A model generated the notes under the pieces. That model saw only the letters and a program-made list of their open reading frames with translations. It ran no database searches and was not told the origin of the DNA. A stretch of 18,787 nucleotides of DNA, taken from assembly GCA_030626365.1 (NCBI GenBank), contig DAOUPC010000012.1:1-18787 (forward strand). The letters are read 5' to 3'. Each line of letters begins with the position of its first letter. Position 1 is the first letter of the stretch. The translations under genes were made by a program, and so were the position numbers. Below, piece after piece: positions 1 through 6,777 of the stretch. Source of the DNA: Paracoccaceae bacterium (GTDB lineage Bacteria; Pseudomonadota; Alphaproteobacteria; Rhodobacterales; Rhodobacteraceae).

Positions 1-2646
1 ATACCCGTCGCCGACCGCGAGGCGCTGATGGAAGAAGAACGCGCCTATGCCGAGGCATTGCGCGCCCGCGATGACGAGGAAGAGCGCAAGCCATCCCGGC
101 GCCGCTCTTCGCGTTCGCGCAGCCGCTCAAAGGCGGAAAAGGTCAAATCGGATGACGCGGTCGAAAGCACCGAACCGCAGATCAGCGGAATGGAGACCAT
201 CGACCTGAGCGATCAGGACGATGTTACGGATGCCACGGATGTCATGGGCGCGCCCGAAGGGACGTCGCCGATGGAACTGGTCGCCGAGACCCCGGTTGAA
301 GAACCGGGCGCAGAGGCCGCACCAGAGGTTGTGCAATCTGATGAGGCCCCGCAGGAGGCCACAGAGGGGTCCACAGAGGAAGCTACAGAAGACGCAGTCG
401 ATGATGCCGCAGGTCAGGACGATGGCGACGATGATGATGCACCTGAATCCAAGCGCGGCGATGCCGTTTCCAGGGATTCCAGCATCGAATCCGTGGCTGT
501 CGAAGATGACACCGACGACATCCGCCCGCCGCGCAAACCCCGCGCGCGCCGCTATAAGATTCAAGAGGTCGTCAAGGTCCGCCAGATCCTGCTGGTGCAG
601 GTCGTCAAGGAAGAACGCGGCAACAAGGGTGCCGCCCTTACCACCTACCTTAGCCTGGCGGGGCGCTATTGCGTTCTGATGCCCAACACCGCCCGTGGCG
701 GTGGTATCAGCCGCAAGATCACCAATGCCGTAGACCGCAAGAAACTGAAAGACATCGCCACGGAAATCGACGTGCCGACCGGTGCGGGCCTGATTGTGCG
801 CACCGCCGGTGCCAAACGCACCAAGGCCGAAATCAAGCGCGATTATGAATACCTGTTGCGCCTGTGGGAACAGATCCGCGAACTGACGCTGAAATCTACC
901 GCCCCCGCCAAGATCTATGAAGAGGGCGACCTGATCAAACGCTCGATCCGCGACCTTTATAACCGCGAGATCGACGAAGTGTTTGTTGAAGGCGAACGTG
1001 GGTATCGCATCGCCAAAGACTTCATGAAAATGATCATGCCGTCGCACGCCAAGAACGTGAAGCACTATACCGATACCATGCCTTTGTTCGCGCGCTATCA
1101 GGTGGAAAGCTATCTGGGCGGGATGTTCAACCCCACCGTTCAGCTGCGATCGGGCGGTTATATCGTGATCGACACGACCGAGGCGCTGGTGGCCGTTGAC
1201 GTCAACTCTGGCCGGGCCACCAAGGAAGGTTCGATCGAGGATACGGCGACCAAAACCAACCTTGAGGCCGCCGAAGAGGTGGCCCGCCAGTTGCGCCTGC
1301 GCGATCTGGCCGGTCTGATCGTGATCGACTTTATCGACATGGACGAACGCAAGAACAACGCCGCCGTCGAAAAGCGCATGAAGGACAAGTTGAAAACCGA
1401 CCGCGCGCGTATTCAGGTGGGGCGCATTTCCGGCTTTGGCCTGATGGAAATGTCACGCCAGCGTCTGCGCCCCGGCATGATCGAGGCAACGACCCAGCCA
1501 TGCCCGTCCTGCCACGGCACCGGGCTGATCCGGTCGGATGACAATATGGCGCTGTCGATCCTGCGTCAGATCGAAGAAGAAGGCACGCGGCGTCGTTCGC
1601 GCGAGGTTCTGGTGCGCTGTCCGGTCAGCATTGCCAACTTCCTGATGAACGCCAAACGTGAACATATCGGGCAGATCGAAACGCGGTATGGGATCAGTGT
1701 GCGGATCGAAGGGGATGCCCATCTGATCAGCCCCGATTTCACCATCGAAAGCTTCAAGACGGCGACCCGTGTGGTGCCGGTGGCCCAGGCCCCGGTGGTC
1801 TCGGTGGATACGTCGCTGATGGATCAGATCGATGCCGATGCCGATGGCGCGGCCGAAGAGACGGAAGAGGTGGAAGAGGTTACAACGCCGGATGTTGTCG
1901 CAGAGGGCGACGGCGAGAACAAACCAAAGCGCAAGCGGCGGCGGCGGCGGCGGCGTTCGGGCAGGTCATCTGCTGGTTCGCAAGAGAACGAAAATGGCGC
2001 AGTATCGCCCGAATCCGGGGAAGATTCTGCTGCGGCGGACCCGGCCAGTGATACTGCCAGTGAGCCAGTCGGTGACACTGCCGGTGAGCCAACCAGTGAA
2101 CAGGCTGATGGCGCTGGCGAGGCCGAAACAGCCAAGGCTGATGCTGGCCCAACTGACGAAGACGGTGCCGGTGAAAAGGCCGAGGGCGAAAAGCCCAAGC
2201 CAACCAGAACACGCCGTCGTTCTTCGTCCCGTGCGAAACCCGCCCAAAGCCGTGAAAAAGCGGATGATGCCCCCAAGGCAGAGCCGGGTGATGAGCCAAA
2301 GGTAGCAGGGACAGAGGCAGGATCAGAGGCGGATACCGCACCTGAACCGGCGTCGGATGACAAACCTGCCGCCAAACCCAAGGCCAAACGTGCGCCTCGT
2401 ACCCGCAAGAAACCGGCCGCCAAAAAGCCGGCAAAAGCCAAGGATGAGGCAACTGACGCAGAGGTGACGGCCCCTGTTGAAGACACGGTTGCGGCGCCTG
2501 CGCCAGAAGCTGCGCCTGAACCGGCCCCGGTTGTGGAACCCGCTCCGGAACCAGTTGCGGTTGCGGAACCGACTGCGGCCCCGGAACCGGTTGCGGATAC
2601 ACCGCCCAAGCCCAAGCGCCGTGGCTGGTGGTCGCTGGGCAAGTAA
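1..2646 (+). CDS. rne: Ribonuclease E (RNase E/G family), 5' end outside the window
   Basis: This endoribonuclease cuts single-stranded A/U-rich RNA in mRNA turnover and in rRNA and tRNA maturation, and usually scaffolds a degradosome. The reading frame is open from base 1 and enters inside the S1 domain, so the true start lies upstream; the first ATG, at 28, is internal. An acidic, then Ser/Arg-rich low-complexity stretch (about nt 95-540) interrupts the S1 domain, which resumes with KEERGNKGAALTTYLSLAG. The 5'-sensor VRTAG has its Arg-Thr at nt 799-804. Two catalytic metal-binding Asp lie in VDVNSGRA (nt 1198-1200) and VIDFIDM (nt 1327-1329). The zinc-link CPSCHGTG starts at nt 1501. After about nt 1800 the protein is a disordered Ala/Pro/Glu/Lys tail with an arginine cluster (nt 1924-1956) and the end PKPKRRGWWSLGK; such tails bind RNA and partner proteins in other RNases E. 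The identity is very secure. Confidence 0.96.
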   Translation: MPVADREALMEEERAYAEALRARDDEEERKPSRRRSSRSRSRSKAEKVKSDDAVESTEPQISGMETIDLSDQDDVTDATDVMGAPEGTSPMELVAETPVEEPGAEAAPEVVQSDEAPQEATEGSTEEATEDAVDDAAGQDDGDDDDAPESKRGDAVSRDSSIESVAVEDDTDDIRPPRKPRARRYKIQEVVKVRQILLVQVVKEERGNKGAALTTYLSLAGRYCVLMPNTARGGGISRKITNAVDRKKLKDIATEIDVPTGAGLIVRTAGAKRTKAEIKRDYEYLLRLWEQIRELTLKSTAPAKIYEEGDLIKRSIRDLYNREIDEVFVEGERGYRIAKDFMKMIMPSHAKNVKHYTDTMPLFARYQVESYLGGMFNPTVQLRSGGYIVIDTTEALVAVDVNSGRATKEGSIEDTATKTNLEAAEEVARQLRLRDLAGLIVIDFIDMDERKNNAAVEKRMKDKLKTDRARIQVGRISGFGLMEMSRQRLRPGMIEATTQPCPSCHGTGLIRSDDNMALSILRQIEEEGTRRRSREVLVRCPVSIANFLMNAKREHIGQIETRYGISVRIEGDAHLISPDFTIESFKTATRVVPVAQAPVVSVDTSLMDQIDADADGAAEETEEVEEVTTPDVVAEGDGENKPKRKRRRRRRRSGRSSAGSQENENGAVSPESGEDSAAADPASDTASEPVGDTAGEPTSEQADGAGEAETAKADAGPTDEDGAGEKAEGEKPKPTRTRRRSSSRAKPAQSREKADDAPKAEPGDEPKVAGTEAGSEADTAPEPASDDKPAAKPKAKRAPRTRKKPAAKKPAKAKDEATDAEVTAPVEDTVAAPAPEAAPEPAPVVEPAPEPVAVAEPTAAPEPVADTPPKPKRRGWWSLGK
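1936..1956 (+). repeat. (CGG)6 trinucleotide run in rne coding an arginine cluster
   Basis: Six CGG codons followed by CGT encode seven consecutive arginines within KRKRRRRRRRSGR of the RNase E tail. The run is in frame, so slippage would change the number of arginines without a frameshift. An RNA-binding role for the cluster is inferred from arginine-rich segments in other RNase E tails. Confidence 0.75.
2047..2094 (+). repeat. Two-copy 24-bp imperfect tandem repeat in the rne tail
   Basis: Positions 2047-2070 and 2071-2094 match at 19 of 24 bases and encode SDTASEPV then GDTAGEPT. The unit is a multiple of three, so it fits in-frame duplication in a disordered tail. Nothing suggests a regulatory role. 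Confidence 0.65.
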
Positions 2647-2659
2647 GCGCCAGACATGA

Positions 2660-2697
2660 AAAAAGGCCCGGATGGTTTTAATCATCCGGGCCTTTTT
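2660..2697. terminator. Rho-independent terminator, probably bidirectional
   Basis: A 15-bp perfect stem pairs AAAAAGGCCCGGATG (2660-2674) with CATCCGGGCCTTTTT (2683-2697) around an 8-nt loop. It starts 13 nt after the rne stop codon and ends 16 nt before the end of the convergent dehydrogenase gene. A T run on each strand lets it work in both directions. Confidence 0.93.
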
Positions 2698-2713
2698 GCG
2701 TTTTGTGTGATGC

Positions 2714-3469
2714 TCAGCGCATCCGCAATGCGCCATCCAGACGGATCACTTCACCGTTCAGATAACCGGCCTCGGTGATGAACCCGGCCAGTGCCGCGTA
2801 TTCCGCCGGGGTGCCCAACCGCGCGGGGCAGGGCACATCAGCGGCCAGTGATGCCTGTACCTCTTCGGGCAGTCCGGCCAGCATTGGCGTCATGAAGATG
2901 CCCGGCGCGATGGTCATCACCCGGATGCCGGTCGAGGCCAGATCACGTGCCATCGGCAGGGTCATGCCAACAATCCCCCCCTTTGAGGCCGCATAGGCCA
3001 CCTGGCCCTTTTGCCCGTCAAAGGCCGCCACGGATGCGGTGTTGACGATCACGCCGCGTGCGCCGTCGGGTTCCGGGTCGTTCGTGGCAATGGCAACAGC
3101 GGCCAGGCGCGACACGTTGAATGTGCCGACCAGATTGATGTCGATGGTGCGTTTGAACGCGTCCAGCGGGTGCGGGCCGTCGCGGCCAACCGTCTTGATG
3201 CCATAGGCAATGCCGGCGCAGTTGACGCAGACAGATATGCGCCCCATCCGCGCCATCGCCAGATCGATTGCCGCCTGCACCGATGCCTCGTCCGTGACGT
3301 CCGTTTCGGCGAAATGCCCGCCTATGTCTGCCGCGACCTTCTTGCCGCGCTCCGCGTCGCGGTCAAGGATGGTGATTTGTGCGCCCAGATTGGCGAAATG
3401 ACGGGCGGTTGCCTCGCCCAGACCGGATGCGCCGCCGGTAATGACGGCGGCTGTGGTGGAAATCTTCAT
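2714..3469 (-). CDS. SDR-family 3-hydroxyacyl-CoA dehydrogenase, HSD10-like (251 aa)
   Basis: A classical short-chain dehydrogenase. The whole length resembles type II 3-hydroxyacyl-CoA dehydrogenase (human HSD17B10), which oxidises 3-hydroxyacyl-CoA or 2-methyl-3-hydroxybutyryl-CoA with NAD+ in fatty acid and isoleucine breakdown. Visible motifs are the Rossmann TGGASGLG (residues 11-18), Asp36 after strand 2 (an NAD preference), NCAG (83-86), Ser146, and YAASK with Tyr159 and Lys163. The blocks VNTASVAAF, GGIVGMTLP, RVMTIAPG and LNGEVIRLDGA are typical of the HSD10 group. The ATG at 3469 is chosen because GGGAGAG (3474-3480) precedes it and the fold begins at once; the open frame runs on to 3607 but that extension has no SDR homology. 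The gene stands alone behind an inverted-repeat operator candidate. The exact substrate is inferred. Confidence 0.9.
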   Translation of the reverse strand: MKISTTAAVITGGASGLGEATARHFANLGAQITILDRDAERGKKVAADIGGHFAETDVTDEASVQAAIDLAMARMGRISVCVNCAGIAYGIKTVGRDGPHPLDAFKRTIDINLVGTFNVSRLAAVAIATNDPEPDGARGVIVNTASVAAFDGQKGQVAYAASKGGIVGMTLPMARDLASTGIRVMTIAPGIFMTPMLAGLPEEVQASLAADVPCPARLGTPAEYAALAGFITEAGYLNGEVIRLDGALRMR

Positions 3470-3484
3470 GGCGCTCTCCCGCTG

Positions 3485-3504
3485 ATTTGAACATGTGTTC
3501 AAAT
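3485..3504. promoter_or_regulatory. 20-bp inverted repeat, candidate operator of the dehydrogenase gene
   Basis: ATTTGAACA and TGTTCAAAT are perfect 9-bp inverted arms around a central TG. The element begins 16 nt upstream of the dehydrogenase start codon and just outside its ribosome-binding site, where it could overlap the promoter core or the transcription start. Its size and symmetry suit a TetR-family dimer, and such regulators commonly control acyl-CoA genes. No regulator gene lies nearby, so the binding protein is unknown. Confidence 0.6.
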
Positions 3505-3621
3505 AATCACGTGCGCGCGTGGCTGTCCAGTTCTCAGCGTGTTTTGCATGGTGTGGCGGTCCAGTCTGGCCAGCGGGCGCATGGCGCACTGTTGTGGGGC
3601 AGGGCATCGAACATGGGCATG

Positions 3622-3654
3622 ATTAACGCGCCATAAACCTAAAGCGTGGTTAAT
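3622..3654. promoter_or_regulatory. Two overlapping-region CtrA-like boxes (TTAA-N7-TTAA, one mismatch each)
   Basis: TTAA-N7-TAAA at 3623-3637 and CTAA-N7-TTAA at 3639-3653 each match the CtrA consensus at 7 of 8 fixed bases. The same stretch carries inverted arms ATTAAC (3622-3627) and GTTAAT (3649-3654). They lie directly in front of the small membrane ORF at 3661. Binding is inferred; the second box ends only 7 nt before the ATG, so it would more likely block than activate that start. Confidence 0.35.
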
Positions 3655-3660
3655 GGGGGC

Positions 3661-3798
3661 ATGAAAAAACGAATCTTAGTAAATGGTGCGGCCATCGCTG
3701 CGCCGCGCCCGACCAGGGCGGTGGCCATGTTGCTGGCCTCTGCCCTGTCGGTCCCGGTGTTCATCGCCCTTAGCCTGGTTGAGTGGCTGATGTTCTAG
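3661..3798 (+). CDS. Small membrane protein, unknown function (45 aa)
   Basis: I do not recognise this protein. It begins MKKRILVNG, has a basic stretch APRPTRA (14-20), then one hydrophobic helix of about 22 residues rich in Ala, Leu and Val, and ends SLVEWLMF. That suggests a single-pass inner-membrane peptide with a basic, probably cytoplasmic N terminus. A GGGGG run lies almost on the ATG, closer than usual for a Shine-Dalgarno; an in-frame GTG at 3646 is the alternative start. Its TAG shares the palindrome CTAG with the stop of convergent tyrS, so the two genes overlap by 4 bp. CtrA-like boxes precede it. It is coding by composition and context only. Confidence 0.5.
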   Translation: MKKRILVNGAAIAAPRPTRAVAMLLASALSVPVFIALSLVEWLMF

Positions 3799-5048
3799 CC
3801 GTCCAATTGTACCAGCGCATGGCGCTTTTTGCCCGCACTCAGCTTGATCGGCGAGGCCAGCGCGTCCATGTCGATCATCAGGCCGGCGCTGGTCAGCGGG
3901 GCATCATCCAGTCGCGCGCCGTTCTCGGCGATCAGGCGCTTGGCCTCTTTGCCGGTTTTGGCAAGGCCGGAGCGCACGAACAACTGCACCACCGAAATGC
4001 CATCGCCAACCTCGTCCGCGGTCAGGGTCAGCGTGGGCAGATCATCGCCAACGCCGCCCTTTTCGAACACTTCACGGGCTGTGGCCTCGGCTGCCGTGGC
4101 CGCCGCCGCACCATGCAAAAGGCCGGTCACTTCGCCTGCCAGACGGATCTTGGCCTCGTTAATTTCGGCCCCGCCTAATGCGCCAAGGCGGTCGCATTCA
4201 TCGACCGGCAGTTCGGTGTACAGTTTAAGGAAGCGGCCCACATCGGCGTCCGTGGTGTTGCGCCAGAACTGCCAGAATTCGTAAGGCGACAGCATGTCGG
4301 CATTCAGCCACACGGCCCCCGATTGGGATTTGCCCATTTTCTTGCCATCCGACGTGGTCAGCAGGGGCGAGGTAAGGCCAAACACTTCGCCCTGAATGGC
4401 CCGGCGGGTCAGGTCGATACCGTTGACGATATTGCCCCACTGGTCCGATCCACCCATTTGCAGGATACAACCATAACGCCGCTGAAGCTCCATGAAATCA
4501 TAGGCTTGCAGGATCATATAGTTGAATTCAAGAAACGACAGGGATTGTTCGCGGTCGATCCGGGACTTGACCGATTCAAACGACAGCATCCGGTTGACGG
4601 AAAAATGCCGGCCAATATCGCGCAGGAATTCAAGGTAATTAAGGTTGTCCAGCCATTCGGCATTGTTGACCATCTGCGCGCCGGTGGGGCCATCGTTATA
4701 ATCGACATAGGAGGCAAACACGGCCTTGATTCCGGCGATATTGGCGTTGATCTGTTCGGTGGTCAGCAGCGGGCGTTCGTCGGCCCGGAATGACGGATCG
4801 CCCACCTTGGTGGTGCCCCCGCCCATCAGGGTGATCGGCTTGTGCCCGGTCTTTTGCAGCCAGCGCAGCATCATGATCTGGATCAGCGAGCCCACATGCA
4901 GCGAACTGGCCGTGGCGTCAAAACCGATGTAACCCGGCTGTGGGCCCTTCATCAGGGCATCGTCCAGCCCCTGATAATCGGTGCAATCGGCCAGAAAGCC
5001 GCGCTCGATCATAACACGTATGAAATCCGATTTTGGGTGATAGGTCAT
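3795..5048 (-). CDS. tyrS: Tyrosyl-tRNA synthetase (417 aa)
   Basis: This class I aminoacyl-tRNA synthetase charges tRNA-Tyr with tyrosine in two ATP-dependent steps in the cytoplasm. The HIGH-type motif is HVGS (residues 51-54). The KMSKS loop is KMGKS (237-241), a change often seen in bacterial TyrRS. The tyrosine-pocket segment QAYDF and the QMGGSDQWGNI block are present. A C-terminal S4 RNA-binding domain (about 350-417) contains SGLAKTGKEAKRLI. The length is usual. The ATG at 5048 is preceded by GAGG (5055-5058) at 6-nt spacing; the open frame extends far upstream but that part is antisense to anmK. The gene is divergent from anmK across 63 bp. Its ribosome-binding site lies in one arm of a 7-bp hairpin. 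Confidence 0.96.
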   Translation of the reverse strand: MTYHPKSDFIRVMIERGFLADCTDYQGLDDALMKGPQPGYIGFDATASSLHVGSLIQIMMLRWLQKTGHKPITLMGGGTTKVGDPSFRADERPLLTTEQINANIAGIKAVFASYVDYNDGPTGAQMVNNAEWLDNLNYLEFLRDIGRHFSVNRMLSFESVKSRIDREQSLSFLEFNYMILQAYDFMELQRRYGCILQMGGSDQWGNIVNGIDLTRRAIQGEVFGLTSPLLTTSDGKKMGKSQSGAVWLNADMLSPYEFWQFWRNTTDADVGRFLKLYTELPVDECDRLGALGGAEINEAKIRLAGEVTGLLHGAAAATAAEATAREVFEKGGVGDDLPTLTLTADEVGDGISVVQLFVRSGLAKTGKEAKRLIAENGARLDDAPLTSAGLMIDMDALASPIKLSAGKKRHALVQLDG

Positions 5049-5052
5049 GGCT

Positions 5053-5077
5053 TGCCTCGGGCTTTGTTTGCGAGGCA
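5053..5077 (-). promoter_or_regulatory. Leader hairpin masking the tyrS ribosome-binding site
   Basis: In the tyrS transcript UGCCUCG (5077-5071) can pair perfectly with CGAGGCA (5059-5053) across an 11-nt loop, four bases before the AUG. The GAGG Shine-Dalgarno sits inside the second arm, so folding would reduce translation. It could also be a DNA operator in the shared tyrS-anmK promoter region. No T-box features are visible. Confidence 0.4.
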
Positions 5078-5111
5078 GTGTATAAGCAGCAGATGAGCAA
5101 AGGAAAAGGCC

Positions 5112-6224
5112 ATGAATAAGGCCATTGGCAAGACCGGCCCTGTATGGGCACTGGGCGCGATGAGCGGCACCTCTCTGGATGGGGTGGATGGGGCGATGAT
5201 TCAGACCGACGGAGAGCAGATATTTGCCTTTGGTCAGACCGGGTATCAGGAATATTCTGATGCTGAACGTGCGGTCCTGCAGGCCGGGCTGGGGCAGTGG
5301 ACGGGGGATGCGGTGACGGCGGCCGCGCGGGTGTGTGACGCGGCCCATCTGGCCCTGCTGGCCGGGTTCGAGGGCGCGCAACTGGTGGGGTTTCACGGCC
5401 AGACGCTGGCGCATGAACCACGCGGGCGCGGCACGTTGCAGGTGGGTGATGGGGCGGCGTTGGCCCACGCGCTGGACCTGCCGGTGGTTTGGAATTTTCG
5501 CAGCGATGATGTGGCGATGGGGGGCGAGGGCGCGCCGCTGGCGCCGTTTTTTCACTTTGCCTGCGCCCGGTGGATAGGGGCATCCGCGCCGGTGGTGTTT
5601 CTTAATCTGGGTGGGGTGGGCAACCTGACCTATGTTGATCCATCGCATGCGGGGCCAGAGGTTCCCGGTGCCCTGCTGGCCTTTGATACCGGCCCGGCCA
5701 ATGCGCCGCTGAATGACCTGATGCAGGCCCGGTTGGGGCAGGCGATGGACCGCAATGGCGCGCTGGCGGCGCAGGGGCAGGTTGAAACCGGCGCACTTGA
5801 GCTGTTTTTGGCCGAGCCATATTTTGCAAGGATGCCGCCCAAGTCGCTGGACCGGAATGATTTTGACGAGATGATCAAACTGGTGGGGGAATTGGGGGAT
5901 GGTGATGCCGCCGCCACCCTGACGGCCATGTGTGCCGCCGGTGTGGCGCGCGGGATGGAGCATTGCCCAGCCCCCCCGGAACGGGTTCTGGTCACGGGCG
6001 GCGGGCGGCATAACCCGGTGCTGATGGAGATGCTGCGCGTGTCGCTTGATTGCCCGGTGATGCCGGTGGAACAGGTGGGTCTGGACGGAGATATGCTCGA
6101 GGCGCAGGCGTTTGCCTATCTGGCGGTGCGCGTGGCGCGCCGGTTGGCAACCTCGTGCCCCGGCACCACGGGTGTGCGCGCATTGGTGGGCGGCGGCATG
6201 ATCAGTGTGCCTGACGGGGTGTGA
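5112..6224 (+). CDS. anmK: Anhydro-N-acetylmuramic acid kinase (370 aa)
   Basis: AnmK opens the 1,6-anhydro ring of anhydro-MurNAc and phosphorylates it to MurNAc-6-phosphate, recycling cell-wall sugar in the cytoplasm. The family signatures appear in order: AMSGTSLDGVDGAMI (residues 16-30), FHGQTLAHEP, GDGAALA, WNFRSDDVAMGGEGAPL, NLGGVGNLTY, AFDTGPANAPLNDLM with the expected catalytic Asp, and the second phosphate-binding VTGGGRHNP near the end. The length is typical. The ATG has AAAGGA (5099-5104) at 7-nt spacing. It is divergent from tyrS and converges on the cupin gene; no murQ or other recycling gene is beside it in this window. Confidence 0.95.
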   Translation: MNKAIGKTGPVWALGAMSGTSLDGVDGAMIQTDGEQIFAFGQTGYQEYSDAERAVLQAGLGQWTGDAVTAAARVCDAAHLALLAGFEGAQLVGFHGQTLAHEPRGRGTLQVGDGAALAHALDLPVVWNFRSDDVAMGGEGAPLAPFFHFACARWIGASAPVVFLNLGGVGNLTYVDPSHAGPEVPGALLAFDTGPANAPLNDLMQARLGQAMDRNGALAAQGQVETGALELFLAEPYFARMPPKSLDRNDFDEMIKLVGELGDGDAAATLTAMCAAGVARGMEHCPAPPERVLVTGGGRHNPVLMEMLRVSLDCPVMPVEQVGLDGDMLEAQAFAYLAVRVARRLATSCPGTTGVRALVGGGMISVPDGV

Positions 6225-6225
6225 C

Positions 6226-6271
6226 GGCCCCCTGAGCCCCCCTGAGTTGACCCCAGAAACTGGCCCCCTGA
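6226..6271. repeat. Three short CCCCCTGA copies between convergent anmK and cupin genes
   Basis: CCCCCTGA occurs at 6228-6235, 6238-6245 and 6264-6271; the first and third are part of GGCCCCCTGA. The 54-bp gap shows no clear terminator hairpin. The repeats may be C-tract composition and have no known role. Confidence 0.4.
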
Positions 6272-6278
6272 TCTGGCC

Positions 6279-6719
6279 CTAGCCGCGCGGGATGTCAAAG
6301 CCCGCAGGGGCCAGGGTAAAGCCCGAAAACTCGAACCCCGGTGAAACCGTGCAACTGACCAGGGTCCACTCACCTGTGCTGCGCGCGCCCTGCCAGTGGT
6401 GCGGCGGAACAATGATTTGGGGCGCACCGGCGCTCAGGTCCGGGCCAAGCAGATGATCGATGGCCGGGCCGGTGTCGGTCGCGCTTAGCGACAGGATCAG
6501 CGGCGCGCCGGAATGGTAAAGCCAGATTTCGGTCGCATCGACCTTGTGCCAATGGCTGACCTCGTCGCGGGCCAGCAGGAAATAGATGCATGTGCCACAG
6601 GGGCGGGCGTGGCGGTCAGGACGGGTGTCGTCGCTTTGCCCGGCCCATGTCTGGCGATACCAGCCCCCTTCGGGGTGGCGCGTAAGGTTCAGGTGTTTGA
6701 TGATTTCTGCGGCTGTCAT
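6279..6719 (-). CDS. Cupin_5 / DUF985 family protein (146 aa)
   Basis: A small single-domain cupin. The family blocks are clear: the N-terminal HPEGGWYRQTW, CGTCIYFLLARDEVSHWHKVDATE with the HWH that would bind a metal, the block around IIVPPHHWQGAR, and the C-terminal SCTVSPGFEFSGF. Members are often annotated as cupin or sugar-binding-like proteins and their biochemical role is not settled. The ATG at 6719 is chosen because MTAAEIIKHLNL is the usual family N terminus, but no good Shine-Dalgarno precedes it; an in-frame TTG at 6749 would add ten residues. It is divergent from selO (58 bp between chosen starts) and convergent with anmK. Confidence 0.85.
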   Translation of the reverse strand: MTAAEIIKHLNLTRHPEGGWYRQTWAGQSDDTRPDRHARPCGTCIYFLLARDEVSHWHKVDATEIWLYHSGAPLILSLSATDTGPAIDHLLGPDLSAGAPQIIVPPHHWQGARSTGEWTLVSCTVSPGFEFSGFTLAPAGFDIPRG

Positions 6720-6777
6720 GGGGATGATAAAGCACAGGCGCTCTGGCAATTCCAGCCATCCCGCCTATGTTTGCCGC

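Noticed and set aside
1824..2657. Long - strand reading frame (277 aa) and several others antisense to rne
   Set aside because: They mirror the low-complexity Ala/Pro/Glu codons of the RNase E tail, show no domain, and rne is secure on the + strand.
5049..6011. N-terminal extension of the tyrS reading frame to 738 residues, suggesting a fusion
   Set aside because: The extra part is antisense to the well-supported anmK gene, and tyrS has a normal start with a ribosome-binding site at 5048.
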